A stretch of DNA of 64,000 nt from Paludibacteraceae bacterium (GCA_017551675.1 JAFZLC010000058.1:62001-126000); one strand, 5' to 3'. Shown: positions 7,424 through 17,653, numbered from the stretch's first letter. Numbers and translations are program-made. Notes: generated by a model not told the origin, from the sequence alone.

Positions 7424-9892
7424 ATGCTATATTCAAGTTCAGACATTGCCCAGATTGTTGGAGGACAATTATCAGGTTGTAAAGATTTAAAAATCAGCCA
7501 TGTACTGACTGATAGCCGACTCATCTCATTTCCAGAGGAGTCTTTGTTCATAGCCTTGGTGACAGAGAAGAATGACGGTCATCGATATATTGAGGATCTA
7601 TATAAAAACAATGTAAAGTGCTTTTTGGTAAGTCGTCCATTGGATGAGTTTAAACATCTGAAGGATGCTACTTTCATTGTGGTGGAAAATACCTTGAATG
7701 CCTTGCAGAAATGGGCGAAACATCACCGTGAGAGTTTCCAAATGCCGATCATTGGTATCACGGGAAGTAATGGTAAGACCATCGTTAAAGAGTGGTTGTA
7801 TCAATTATTAAACGAAGATTATAAGATTACTCGTTCTCCGAGAAGTTATAATTCGCAGATTGGTGTCCCTTTGTCCGTACTTCAGTTGGATAAGACCAGT
7901 ACCTTGGGCATCTTTGAAGCTGGTATTTCGAAGGTGAACGAGATGGATCATTTGCATGATATCATTCAACCAACCATCGGTATATTCACTAATTTGGGTG
8001 AGGCTCATCAGGAGAACTTCTCCTCGGCAAAGGTGAAGGGTACAGAGAAGGCTAAGTTATTTCAGAATACAGATTTAATCATCTATAATAAAGACCATAA
8101 GTTGTTGGACATTTGTGTTCAGCAGACATGCAAACAATCCAAATTCCTCTCTTTTGGAGAGATGCAAGATGCAGATATTCACATTGTTGAGAAAAAAACA
8201 GAAGGGTTTAAGACCATCATCACGTATAACTATGCATCGAAGCAGTCTTCCTTCTCCATTCCATTTGTTGATTCAGCATCAATAGAGAATGCACTTCATT
8301 GCTTAGCCGTATTGCTCTATTTGAAAGTCTCTCGTGAAACCATTGCAGAGCGCATGATGAAATTGGAATCGGTGGCAATGCGTCTGGAGGTGAAGGATGG
8401 TGAGAATGATTGTTTGGTAGTCAATGATAGTTATAATTCCGATTATAATTCCTTATCTATTGCTTTAGATTTCTTATCGCAACAAGCTTCAAATAAGCAG
8501 ATTAAGAAGACATTGTTTTTGTCTGATATCTTGCAAACAGGTATGGAGTCGCATGCACTCTATGAGATGGTGGCAAAGTTAGTGAAAGAGAAAGGCGTGG
8601 ATCGTTTTATTGGTATTGGAACAGAGATTTCGGAGTATGCTGATCTGTTTCAGGTACCCGAGAAGCATTTCTTCCTATCGACTGAGCTCTTCTTACAAGC
8701 CTTTGATACAATCTTGTTTAATAAAGAGGGAATCTTATTGAAAGGTGCGAGAAGTTTCCATTTTGAGGAGATTTCCGATAAGTTGGCAAAGGTGGTGCAT
8801 GAAACCACGTTGGAGGTGGATTTGGCTGCTTTGGTCAATAACTTCAACTATTTCCGTTCCTTCTTGAAACCAACCACTAAACTGATGAGCATGGTGAAAG
8901 CCAATGCTTATGGAAGTGGTGATGTAGAGGTGGCTAAGACCTTGCAGAATGCGGGATGTGACTATCTCGCAGTGGCTGTAGCGGATGAAGGGGCTATCCT
9001 ACGTCGTGAAGGTATTCATTTGCCTATCGAAGTGATGAATCCAGAACCTAATAGTTTCCCTAAGATTTTTGAGTATCATCTGGAACCTGAGATATATAGC
9101 TTCTCATTGTTGGAGAAGATTATGAAGGAGGCTGAGAAGATGGGTGTCTCCGACTATCCTATCCATGTGAAGATTGATACGGGTATGCATCGATTGGGAT
9201 TTGAATTGAAAGATTTGGATCGCTTGATTGAGATTTTGAAGGGACAAAATTATGTGAAAGTTCGTTCTGTTTTCTCTCATTTGGTTGGTTCGGATGATGC
9301 TAAGTTTGATGATTTCACTCGTCAGCAAATTGCCATTTTCACAGAGGCAAAAGATAAGATTACAGCTGCATTTTCGCATAAAATTATTGTTCATATACTC
9401 AATTCTGCTGGTATTGAACGATTCAGTGAGTATCAATTTGACATGGTACGCTTAGGAATCGGTCATTATGGCATGAGTGCAGTGCAACCTAATGTGTTAG
9501 AGGAAGTTTGCACATTAAAAACAAAGATTTTACAGTTGCGAATGGTATCAAAAAATGATACAATAGGCTATAGTCGCAAGGGAACACTGACCAGAGACTC
9601 GTTGATTGGTGCTATTCCGATTGGTTATGCAGATGGATTGAATCGAAAGTTAGGAAATCGTGCATGGAAGGTGTTGGTCAATGGTGTTTATGCACCGATT
9701 GTCGGAAACATCTGCATGGATGTTTGTATGATTGATTTGACCGATGTTCCTAATGTGAAAGAGGGCGATGAGGTGACTATTTTTGGAAAAGGAAATCCAA
9801 TACAGAATATGGCCGATTTGTTAGGAACCATTTCGTATGAGATATTGTCAACTGTATCCAAACGTGTGAAGAGAGTCTATTTCCGTGAATAG
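7424..9892 (+). CDS. murF-alr: Bifunctional MurF ligase / alanine racemase
   Basis: Fusion of two cell-wall enzymes. The N-terminal MurF part (about 1-450) adds D-Ala-D-Ala to UDP-MurNAc-tripeptide. The C-terminal alanine racemase (about 455-822) makes the D-Ala, using pyridoxal phosphate. The ATP-binding loop GITGSNGKT lies near residue 112; the residue after the Thr is Ile where many MurFs have Thr. The PLP lysine is K492 in MVKANAYGSG, and DTGMHRLG and GNICMDVCMIDLT are typical racemase motifs. The fusion is known in Bacteroidetes and couples supply of D-Ala to its use. The 822-residue length fits both complete domains. Confidence 0.95.
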   Translation: MLYSSSDIAQIVGGQLSGCKDLKISHVLTDSRLISFPEESLFIALVTEKNDGHRYIEDLYKNNVKCFLVSRPLDEFKHLKDATFIVVENTLNALQKWAKHHRESFQMPIIGITGSNGKTIVKEWLYQLLNEDYKITRSPRSYNSQIGVPLSVLQLDKTSTLGIFEAGISKVNEMDHLHDIIQPTIGIFTNLGEAHQENFSSAKVKGTEKAKLFQNTDLIIYNKDHKLLDICVQQTCKQSKFLSFGEMQDADIHIVEKKTEGFKTIITYNYASKQSSFSIPFVDSASIENALHCLAVLLYLKVSRETIAERMMKLESVAMRLEVKDGENDCLVVNDSYNSDYNSLSIALDFLSQQASNKQIKKTLFLSDILQTGMESHALYEMVAKLVKEKGVDRFIGIGTEISEYADLFQVPEKHFFLSTELFLQAFDTILFNKEGILLKGARSFHFEEISDKLAKVVHETTLEVDLAALVNNFNYFRSFLKPTTKLMSMVKANAYGSGDVEVAKTLQNAGCDYLAVAVADEGAILRREGIHLPIEVMNPEPNSFPKIFEYHLEPEIYSFSLLEKIMKEAEKMGVSDYPIHVKIDTGMHRLGFELKDLDRLIEILKGQNYVKVRSVFSHLVGSDDAKFDDFTRQQIAIFTEAKDKITAAFSHKIIVHILNSAGIERFSEYQFDMVRLGIGHYGMSAVQPNVLEEVCTLKTKILQLRMVSKNDTIGYSRKGTLTRDSLIGAIPIGYADGLNRKLGNRAWKVLVNGVYAPIVGNICMDVCMIDLTDVPNVKEGDEVTIFGKGNPIQNMADLLGTISYEILSTVSKRVKRVYFRE

Positions 9893-9978
9893 TGAGCAAT
9901 CAATCTCAAAAGAGATTAGCCGCTGCATGAATTAATCACAAGATTTCACGAAATGAATTAGAATTACATAAAACCGAT

Positions 9979-12186
9979 ATGATTAGTAGACCCTATAAAA
10001 ATAAAGCTTTTGTTCCTTTCCTTTCATTAGGAGTGATTGTCTTGTTTTTGATAGTCATATCCATTGTAGACAGATTGTTTCCGTTTGAGAACAATGTTTA
10101 CACCTCCCCTTTGGCTCTTTTGTTATGGGGTGTGTTGGCTATCAGTGCGGTTGTCTATATCATACAGCGTAAGTTATACAAGAGAGTCTCTATTTTTCTA
10201 CTCCATTTAGCATTCCTGTTTATGCTTTTGGGAGCTTTCCTTACACATGTTAAGGGATTTGATGGATTCATGCATATCCGAGAGGGTGCGTATGAGAATC
10301 ATTTGTTAACAGAAGAGGGTGTGGTGATGGGCAACACATTGCCTTTTGGGGTTCGTTTAGACTCTTTTTCGGTGATTACCTATCCTGGAACCAATACACC
10401 AGCTGATTATCAAAGTCGGATTACGTTATACTGTGAAGGAACCAGTCGGTGTGAGACGGTGGCGATGAATCAGATAGTCAAGTATGATGGCTATCGTATC
10501 TTTCAACAATCGTATGATCCAGATTTAAAAGGAACTGTATTTCGAGTTAGTTATGACAAGTGGGGAGTTCGCCTCACCTACCTATCCTATATCTTGCTGA
10601 TGATCAGTATGATACTTATCTTATTGGATCCACAAAGTAAGTTTAGGCAAGCGATTAAGTCTCCATTATGGAAAACAATGGTTATCGTAGCTCTGATATC
10701 TCCTTTTACGATAGAGAAATCGTTTGCGGAGAGTCGCACTTTCACGGAGGTGGATGCGGAAGCCTTTGGTAATATCTTGGTGGAATATCAAGGACGTATC
10801 ACGAGCATGGAGCATGTGGCGATTGATTTTACGAAGAAACTGACGGGTAAGGATCATTATGGAAACTATTCTGCCACGCAAGTCTTGGTGGGATGGCTGA
10901 TGTCGCGAGAGGAATGGCAATACGAGCCAATGATTAAGTTAAAGGGCAAGGAGCAAAAGCAGCTATTGGGGGTCGACACGAGTCATGTACGTTTTGTTGA
11001 TTTCTTCACTGCAGATAAGAGATACAAGTTGCGGACCATATACACCGATGTGATGAATGGAGCGCAGAAAGACCTCCGTAAGTCAGTCCTGACGTTGGAT
11101 GAGAAGGTGGAGTTGATACTGATGTTGCAGTCGGGCAGTTTGATAAAGATTTTCCCTGTAAGGAAAGATGGGGTTGTTCGACTATATTCACCGGATGATT
11201 TCAAGAAGGGAGAGGCAGTGGAGTGTGATTCACTGCTGATTAATAATTTTCTGCCGTTATTGTATGATTCATACAGTCGTCAGGAGGATTGTTCGCAATG
11301 GATTAATCAGTTCATAAAATATCAGGAGCAGCAGTTGGGTGAGAGTGCACCAACGCAAAATGAGCGAAGGGCTGAGAAGCTCTATTTGCATGCCAATTGG
11401 TTGCCTATCGTTAGTTATATCACGTTGACAGTGGGATTATTAGCATTTATATTCCTATGCGTGCGCGGAGGCAATAAGAGGTTGAACAAACTATTATTTC
11501 TCTTTTTATCTGTTGTTTTTTTTAATTTGACATATCTATTCGTTTTGCGTTGGATTATCGCCGGACGATTACCTTTCTCGAATGGATATGAGACATTGCT
11601 CACCATTGCATGGATGGCGCAGTTGGTGGCACTGGCCTTCTCCAACAAATTGAAGGTGATATTGCCGTTTGGAATACTGATATCCGGTTTTGCTATGCTG
11701 ACAGCCACATTGAGTGATAAAGATCCGCACATCACGCCTTTGATGCCAGTTTTAAACTCACCGCTATTGAGTATACATGTCTCTTTGATGATGATATCCT
11801 ATACACTCTTATTTTTCGTTACTTTTTCCAGCCTTTCGGCATTGATAACTTATTGGATAAAAAAGGAGGAGAAGGTTATGGAGAGACATCAGACGTTGAA
11901 TATCGTTCTGCTCTACCCTGCTATTTTCTGTTTGACGGCAGGCATCTTTACAGGAGCTGTATGGGCAAATGTATCATGGGGCAGTTACTGGTCGTGGGAT
12001 CCTAAAGAAACCTGGGCGCTTATTTCGCTCTTAGTGTATAGTTTCTCATTCCACACGGAATCTATATCTTTCTTACGAAGACCAAAGTTCTTTCATATAT
12101 ACATGGTGATAGCATTTTTATTTATACTGATCACCTATTTCGGTGTGAATTATCTTTTTGGAGGTATGCACAGTTATGGTAATTAG
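9979..12186 (+). CDS. Cytochrome c biogenesis protein, ResB–CcsA fusion
   Basis: Membrane protein that delivers and ligates haem to apocytochromes c (system II). The first ~250 residues, with four membrane segments and a periplasmic loop (FDGFMHIREG), resemble ResB. A periplasmic stretch follows to about residue 470. The C-terminal ~270 residues are CcsA-like, with multiple helices and the tryptophan-rich haem-handling motif WGSYWSWDPKETWALI near residue 667. Length 735. Fused CcsBA proteins are standard in Bacteroidetes. It is followed by 160 bases with a weak hairpin, then the FeoAB gene. No cytochrome c gene is visible nearby. Confidence 0.88.
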   Translation: MISRPYKNKAFVPFLSLGVIVLFLIVISIVDRLFPFENNVYTSPLALLLWGVLAISAVVYIIQRKLYKRVSIFLLHLAFLFMLLGAFLTHVKGFDGFMHIREGAYENHLLTEEGVVMGNTLPFGVRLDSFSVITYPGTNTPADYQSRITLYCEGTSRCETVAMNQIVKYDGYRIFQQSYDPDLKGTVFRVSYDKWGVRLTYLSYILLMISMILILLDPQSKFRQAIKSPLWKTMVIVALISPFTIEKSFAESRTFTEVDAEAFGNILVEYQGRITSMEHVAIDFTKKLTGKDHYGNYSATQVLVGWLMSREEWQYEPMIKLKGKEQKQLLGVDTSHVRFVDFFTADKRYKLRTIYTDVMNGAQKDLRKSVLTLDEKVELILMLQSGSLIKIFPVRKDGVVRLYSPDDFKKGEAVECDSLLINNFLPLLYDSYSRQEDCSQWINQFIKYQEQQLGESAPTQNERRAEKLYLHANWLPIVSYITLTVGLLAFIFLCVRGGNKRLNKLLFLFLSVVFFNLTYLFVLRWIIAGRLPFSNGYETLLTIAWMAQLVALAFSNKLKVILPFGILISGFAMLTATLSDKDPHITPLMPVLNSPLLSIHVSLMMISYTLLFFVTFSSLSALITYWIKKEEKVMERHQTLNIVLLYPAIFCLTAGIFTGAVWANVSWGSYWSWDPKETWALISLLVYSFSFHTESISFLRRPKFFHIYMVIAFLFILITYFGVNYLFGGMHSYGN

Positions 12187-12347
12187 GACGAATCATCATT
12201 TATGATGAGTAAATCTTTATGATATACCAATAAGTAACTATTCCATAGTAAAGAAAGTTGCTATAATTTTACCTTCCGATAGATAGTGTATAATGGTGAA
12301 TTTACATGTTGAAAAAAAGAACTTGTAAAGATTTATAATTCGGTATT

Positions 12348-14822
12348 ATGAATACAGAAGAACAAAAGAAGACGCTTGCAGAAATCCAAGAAGGACAAGA
12401 GTGTGTGATTGTGAAGGTGAATGGTCATGGTGGCTTTCGTCATCGTGTCATGGAGATGGGTTTTGTGAAAGGAGAACGCGTGACAGTGATAAAGAATGCT
12501 CCATTACAAGATCCGATTGAGTATAAGATTATGCAAAGTCACGTCTCACTTCGTCGCAGTGAGGCAAGTCATATTGAGGTGGTTGGCATAGAGGACTCTT
12601 CTATGGTGAATTCTCCTCATTTCAATGGTACCTTTTCAGAGGAAGAGGAACGTAAGATTACGGAAAAGATTAAGACCATCACAGTGGCATTGGTAGGTAA
12701 TCCGAACTGTGGTAAGACCTCCTTTTTCAATCATGCCACGGGACTTCGTGAGCATGTGGGTAACTATAGTGGTGTGACGGTTTCTTCTAAGGTTGGTACA
12801 TTCTATCGGAATGGTTATACCATCAACTTGGTAGATTTGCCAGGCACCTACTCTATCACAGAATATTCGCCAGAGGAGTTGTATGTACGTGAATACATCA
12901 CGGAGCAACATCCGGATGTGATATTGAACATTGTGGACTCATCAAATTTGGAACGTAATTTATTCCTTACGACGCAGTTGATTGATATGAACGAGCGTAT
13001 GGTGATGGCGTTGAACATGTATGATGAGTTGGATAAGAAAGGAATTAAACTGGATGTGGATCAGTTGGAGAAGATGTTAGGGTTCCCTTGTGCGCCTACT
13101 AATTCCAAGTCGGGAGAAGGCATTGACCATATCCTAGACCATATCATCAGTGTGTATGAAGAGAATGATGAAATCACCAAGCATATTCATATAAATTACG
13201 GAGCTAATCTGGAAGAGGCCATCAGTGCTATTAAACCATTGATATCGGAACATTCTGAGGTGGCTGTGGATTTCCCATTCCGGTATGTTGTCATCAAATT
13301 ATTGGAGAATGACTCTGTGACAATCAAGCATTTGGAGAAATACATGGACAATATGGATGACATCCGTAATAAGGTTGATTTCTATCGCGCAAAGATTGAG
13401 AAGGAATATGGAGAGGATACTGTGAGTGTTATCATGAACGCCAAATATGGATTCATTCGTGGTGCTTTGATGGAGACGCTGGTGAAATCGGATGAGACGG
13501 AAAAGGAGGAACGAGCCTATTCAATGGATAAGGTTCTAACCAACAAGTGGTTAGGTTTCCCTATTCTGATACTTTTCTTGTTGATTATGTTTGAAGCCAC
13601 CTTTAAATTAGGAGAATATCCACAAAAATGGATTGAGGCTGGAGTTATTTGGTTGGGTGAGATGATGCGTTCTCTTTTGGGAGATGGAATTCTGTCGGAT
13701 TTGATTGTCGATGGAATTATCGCGGGAGTTGGTGGTGTCATCGTCTTTTTGCCGAACATTCTGATCTTGTTTTTCTTCATTTCACTATTGGAGGATACAG
13801 GATATATGGCACGAGCAGCGTTCATCATGGATAAGATTATGCACAAGATGGGCTTGCATGGAAAGTCGTTTATTCCGTTGCTGACAGGTTTCGGATGTGG
13901 TGTTCCAGCTATTATGGCCACTCGAACGTTGGAGAATCCCAAGGATCGAATCGTGACGATGATGGCGATTCCATTTATGTCCTGTTCAGCTCGTCTGCCC
14001 GTCTATTTGTTATTTGTGGCGGCATTCTTTGAAAAGCATCAGGCATTCATCTTATTAGGAATCTATTTGATAGGAGTTGGAGTTGCTGTTTTAACATCAT
14101 TATTACTGAAAAAAACGAAGTTTAAGGATGATTCAGAACAGTTTGTGATGGAGTTGCCACCCTATCGTATTCCGTCAGCAAGAAATACGTTGATTCACAT
14201 GTGGGAGAAGTCTGTTCAATACTTAAAGAAGATGGGTTCGGTGATATTAGTGGCATCCATCATCATTTGGGCATTGTGTTATTTCCCAACGCACAATACC
14301 GAGACGGATCAGATAGATGCACAAATAGCGCAAACGGAAGAGGATGTTACGTTGTCGGCAGAACAGAAGGAGGAGAAGATCGCGCAATTGAATTTGGATC
14401 GTGCTGTGGCGCATAGTGAGAACTCTTACATTGGTAAGTTAGGTAAGTTTATTGAACCAGTAGTGCGTCCGTTAGGATTCAATTGGAAGATGGGAATCAG
14501 TATATTGACGGGAGCTGCAGCGAAAGAGATTGTTGTATCATCTTTAGGTGTGCTATATCATGCGGATTTGAATGCAGATGAGGAATCGGAAGATTTGAAG
14601 TATGCTTTGCAAATGCATCGAAATGATACAGAATTGCCTATCACACCGTTGGTTGCATTTGGATTTATGGTCTTTGTTTTGCTCTATTTCCCATGTGTGG
14701 CAGCCATTACTGCGATAGCGAAGGAGGCAGGTTGGAAGTGGGCAGGATTTAATATTTTGTACACGTCAACGGTTGCTTGGATTGTATCATTCCTCATTTA
14801 TCAGATTGGATCCCTTTTTTAA
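12348..14822 (+). CDS. feoB: FeoA–FeoB fusion, ferrous iron transporter
   Basis: Inner-membrane Fe(II) uptake protein. Residues 1-80 form a FeoA SH3-like domain (GFRHRVMEMGFVKGE). A G-protein domain follows, with P-loop GNPNCGKTSFFN near residue 117, switch DLPGTYS and base-recognition NMYDE. The permease part has repeated helices with LTGFGCGVPAIMATR and the second Gate-like region ILTGAAAKEIVVSSLG. A charged coiled insert of about 45 residues (near 650-690) separates the last membrane blocks. The total of 824 residues matches other Bacteroidetes FeoAB fusions. It heads a unit with the Cys-rich partner, hemerythrin-like protein, regulator and symporter. Confidence 0.95.
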   Translation: MNTEEQKKTLAEIQEGQECVIVKVNGHGGFRHRVMEMGFVKGERVTVIKNAPLQDPIEYKIMQSHVSLRRSEASHIEVVGIEDSSMVNSPHFNGTFSEEEERKITEKIKTITVALVGNPNCGKTSFFNHATGLREHVGNYSGVTVSSKVGTFYRNGYTINLVDLPGTYSITEYSPEELYVREYITEQHPDVILNIVDSSNLERNLFLTTQLIDMNERMVMALNMYDELDKKGIKLDVDQLEKMLGFPCAPTNSKSGEGIDHILDHIISVYEENDEITKHIHINYGANLEEAISAIKPLISEHSEVAVDFPFRYVVIKLLENDSVTIKHLEKYMDNMDDIRNKVDFYRAKIEKEYGEDTVSVIMNAKYGFIRGALMETLVKSDETEKEERAYSMDKVLTNKWLGFPILILFLLIMFEATFKLGEYPQKWIEAGVIWLGEMMRSLLGDGILSDLIVDGIIAGVGGVIVFLPNILILFFFISLLEDTGYMARAAFIMDKIMHKMGLHGKSFIPLLTGFGCGVPAIMATRTLENPKDRIVTMMAIPFMSCSARLPVYLLFVAAFFEKHQAFILLGIYLIGVGVAVLTSLLLKKTKFKDDSEQFVMELPPYRIPSARNTLIHMWEKSVQYLKKMGSVILVASIIIWALCYFPTHNTETDQIDAQIAQTEEDVTLSAEQKEEKIAQLNLDRAVAHSENSYIGKLGKFIEPVVRPLGFNWKMGISILTGAAAKEIVVSSLGVLYHADLNADEESEDLKYALQMHRNDTELPITPLVAFGFMVFVLLYFPCVAAITAIAKEAGWKWAGFNILYTSTVAWIVSFLIYQIGSLF

Positions 14823-14864
14823 GGTAGGATTTGTCTCTACCTCCCCAAAAATAATTGATATGAT

Positions 14865-15077
14865 ATGATTAATTCGACAGTACAGACGATATTAGTGGCG
14901 ATCATTTTGTTGGCCGCTATTGCTTGGAGTATCAAACGGATATTTTTTGATACTAAGGGTGGTTGTGACTGTGGATGTGTTGATGGGGAATGTTCCTGTG
15001 GAATAGAAAAAAATTGCAGTGGATGCCAGTTAAAGGCACAATGTACAAAAAAAAAATCAGATATTTGCAATAAGTGA
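14865..15077 (+). CDS. FeoB-associated Cys-rich membrane protein
   Basis: A 70-residue protein: one N-terminal membrane helix (about 6-28) and then a cytoplasmic Cys-rich tail (CDCGCVDGECSCG, then CSGC and C-T-K-K-K). The architecture and position directly after feoB match the FeoB-associated Cys-rich membrane protein family, thought to bind iron or help FeoB, although the biochemistry is not settled. The gap to feoB is 42 bases. Confidence 0.88.
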   Translation: MINSTVQTILVAIILLAAIAWSIKRIFFDTKGGCDCGCVDGECSCGIEKNCSGCQLKAQCTKKKSDICNK

Positions 15078-15099
15078 TAATTCATCGATACTAATAGAT

Positions 15100-15777
15100 A
15101 TGAGATTTACAGAAAAACAAAAATTAGAGGAGTTGTTAGCGATTAATCCTCAATTGATTTTGATGCTACCACGCTTCGATATGAAATTAGGTTTTGGTGA
15201 GAAAAGAGTGGATGAGGTGTGTAGACTCAGCAATGTGCCCATCTCCTTGTTTTTACTTCTGTGCAATGTCTACACATACGATGACTATGAGCCAAGTGAG
15301 GAAGATATAAAATCTATCAATGGTAAATGGCTTGTGAAGTATCTGATTGCATCGCATGATTTTTATTTGAATCATCGATTGAAACATATCGAGAAGCATG
15401 TAGAAAAGATTGCTAATAGTGCAGAAAAGGTGGGAAATGTGTTGATGAGTTTCTTTAAGAAATATGAAGACGAGGTGGCTAAACACTTTATGACAGAGGA
15501 GAGTTCTTTGTTTCCTCATCTTTTGAAGTTGGAAGAGGGCGAATCGTCTAAGTATAAACTGCAAGATATCTTGGAGATGCATGATAACATTGAAGATCAA
15601 TTAAGTGATCTGACGAATATCATCATCAAGTATCTGCCACCTGAAATCATGCCGAATGAGCGTATTGGTGTATGGTTTGATATTATACAGTTATCAAAGG
15701 ATCTTATCAAACATGCTGTTGTAGAGGAAAAAATATTGATACCCTATGTAAACTGGTTGGAAGGAGGCAAGAAATGA
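15100..15777 (+). CDS. Hemerythrin-domain protein
   Basis: A 225-residue protein whose second half carries the metal-ligand pattern of a hemerythrin fold. It has H near residue 86 in SHDFYLNH, then HFMTEESSLFPH, EMHDNIEDQL and a last HAVVEEKIL, giving the His/Glu set for a di-iron site. The N-terminal ~80 residues are a separate helical region resembling the scaffold-like segment of RIC/YtfE-type proteins. A role in sensing or relieving O2, NO or iron-centre damage is inferred from the fold and the feoAB neighbours. Its stop overlaps the next start by four bases (ATGA). Confidence 0.82.
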   Translation: MRFTEKQKLEELLAINPQLILMLPRFDMKLGFGEKRVDEVCRLSNVPISLFLLLCNVYTYDDYEPSEEDIKSINGKWLVKYLIASHDFYLNHRLKHIEKHVEKIANSAEKVGNVLMSFFKKYEDEVAKHFMTEESSLFPHLLKLEEGESSKYKLQDILEMHDNIEDQLSDLTNIIIKYLPPEIMPNERIGVWFDIIQLSKDLIKHAVVEEKILIPYVNWLEGGKK

Positions 15778-16364
15778 GTAAAACGAATATTGCCATATTA
15801 GAATCCTCCTCCATTATTGTTGAGGGGTTGCAAAAGATTATAGAAAACAGTCCGGAATTTAAGGTGACGAAGGTTTTCAGATCTTATTCGTTCACTCATG
15901 GTATCGCTTTGCCATCTGTTCAGATTCTGATTGTCAACCCTCGTTTATTTGGCGAGTTTAATCTTGCCAAACAGGTACAAGATTGGAAGAATGAAAATGA
16001 GTCTCTTCATATCTTTGCCATTGTATCCAGTTATTTGTCTGCAAAGAGTACAGCTCTTTTTGATGGTGTGATTGAGTTGGAGGAAGATCCATCCAGCATT
16101 CTTTCTAAGCTAAGAAATTATAGTGAGATAAAGAGTAATAGTTCGGCTGAGAGCTGTGATTTATCACAACGTGAAAAAGAGGTGTTGGTATTGGTGGCCA
16201 AAGGATTCACCAACAAGGAGATTGCGGATCAACTGAATATCTCCATCCACACTGCGATTGCGCATCGTAAGAATATTACTAGCAAAACAAATATTAAATC
16301 CATATCAGGACTTACCATATATGCCCTGTTGAATAATCTGATATCTCAAGACGAGATCAGATAA
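15774..16364 (+). CDS. LuxR/NarL-type regulator with degenerate receiver domain
   Basis: A 196-residue DNA-binding regulator. Residues about 130-190 form a clear LuxR helix-turn-helix (LSQREKEVLVLVAKGFTNKEIADQL). The N-terminal ~115 residues have receiver-like spacing but lack the phosphorylation residues: the acidic pair is replaced by E10-S11 and the phospho-acceptor position is N55 in ILIVNPRLFG. It is therefore probably not controlled by a histidine kinase. Translational coupling to the hemerythrin gene suggests that protein passes it the signal. Likely targets are the feoAB unit and the symporter, by position only. Confidence 0.85.
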   Translation: MSKTNIAILESSSIIVEGLQKIIENSPEFKVTKVFRSYSFTHGIALPSVQILIVNPRLFGEFNLAKQVQDWKNENESLHIFAIVSSYLSAKSTALFDGVIELEEDPSSILSKLRNYSEIKSNSSAESCDLSQREKEVLVLVAKGFTNKEIADQLNISIHTAIAHRKNITSKTNIKSISGLTIYALLNNLISQDEIR

Positions 16365-16382
16365 AGATGAATGTTTTGATCT

Positions 16383-17636
16383 ATGAAGAGATCCTTTGAA
16401 GATTTTGCAGTTGCAGGGAAGCGCCAGGGTTTAGCTACGGTTCTCTTATCGTTGTTGGGCACTATTGTTGGAGCCTCAGCCACTATAGGAGTGGCAGATC
16501 GGGTCTTTCAAATTGGTTTTAGTGCTTTTTGGTGGCTGGGAGTTGGTGCTATTGGCTTGTTTCTTCAAGGTTGTTTCTTATCAGAAAGAATACGAGAATT
16601 GAATGCCAACACCCTACCCGATATTGCACATAAGACGGTTGGACGAAAGGCTTCGCTTATGCTGGCTTTGATCATTGTTCTTTCGTGGATAGGGATTGTG
16701 GCGGCACAGTTTGTCTCTATCGCTAAGATTCTAATGTTTTTGTTGGATGGTCGGTATGAGGTGATTGTGACCGTTATTGCGGGGATGGTTATATTATATA
16801 CTTTTTTAGGCGGACAAATCTCTGTAGTGAAGACGGATGTGGTACAATCAGTCTTTATTGCTGTAGGTATTGTGATTACCTTTTTTTACCTGTATGTAGT
16901 GAGAGATGGTGATTGTCAGACGGTTTTTCAGCACGTAGAGTTACTCTCGTCCGATTTTACCATGTTTCATTGGGTATTATTGCTGTTTGTGACGGGTGGA
17001 ACATTCTTCTTGGGACCCGATATTATTTCTCGTAATTTAATTTCGAAAGATGGTCGTACGGCGAAAAAGGCGGTTTGGATTGCCTCTGTGTGTTTACTTG
17101 TGTTTAGTGTGGTTATCACATTGATATCCATGTGGACCTATTACAATGAGTCGGTCCCCGAAGGCTTAAATCCGTTGGTTTATTTAATGAAGTCGGTGCT
17201 CCCCTTGCCTATTTCCATTTTGTTGTTTTTAGCGTTGGTATCCACGCTTATATCATCGGCAGATACCTGTTTGATCAATGCTGCCACGATTGTTGAGCAT
17301 GACCTGTTTGGACAAAAGGATGTGAGGAGAATCCGAATCTTTGTGGTGGTTATTGGAATATTAGCCTTATTGATAGCCCTGCATAAGACAGACATTATCA
17401 ATTTGTTATTAAGTGCCTATTCCATCTATTCACCGGGAATCGTATTCCCATTGACAGTCTCGTTACTGTTTTATAAGAAACGAAGGGTGAACGAGCCGTT
17501 GTGGTTTACTGCCGTATTGGTGGGTAGTGTGTTGGGCGGTCTCTATTCCTATTTAGACATAGGTTACGAATGGTTCCCGTTGTTGGGTATGTTTTGTTCG
17601 CTGGTAATCAGTTTAATTGCGGTTAGAAAAGTATAA
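16383..17636 (+). CDS. Sodium:solute symporter family transporter
   Basis: A 417-residue polytopic protein with about twelve hydrophobic segments. The N-terminal FEDFAVAGKRQG followed by GTIVGASATIGV is the conserved region after helix 1 of SSS transporters, and the Na+-site-like region STLISSADTCLINAAT lies near residue 285. The substrate cannot be told. The protein begins directly at the helix 1-2 loop. The only in-frame codon stretch upstream meets a stop (TGA) two codons before the ATG, so the usual first helix is missing. It is 18 bases after the LuxR gene and probably in the same transcript, which ends at the terminator at 17,654. Confidence 0.8.
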   Translation: MKRSFEDFAVAGKRQGLATVLLSLLGTIVGASATIGVADRVFQIGFSAFWWLGVGAIGLFLQGCFLSERIRELNANTLPDIAHKTVGRKASLMLALIIVLSWIGIVAAQFVSIAKILMFLLDGRYEVIVTVIAGMVILYTFLGGQISVVKTDVVQSVFIAVGIVITFFYLYVVRDGDCQTVFQHVELLSSDFTMFHWVLLLFVTGGTFFLGPDIISRNLISKDGRTAKKAVWIASVCLLVFSVVITLISMWTYYNESVPEGLNPLVYLMKSVLPLPISILLFLALVSTLISSADTCLINAATIVEHDLFGQKDVRRIRIFVVVIGILALLIALHKTDIINLLLSAYSIYSPGIVFPLTVSLLFYKKRRVNEPLWFTAVLVGSVLGGLYSYLDIGYEWFPLLGMFCSLVISLIAVRKV

Positions 17637-17653
17637 CACCCACTAAAAAAATT

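Noticed and set aside
12187-12347. Iron-responsive riboswitch or Fur box before feoAB
   Set aside because: Only a short hairpin and AT-rich sequence are seen; no recognisable riboswitch architecture or convincing 19-base Fur-like palindrome.
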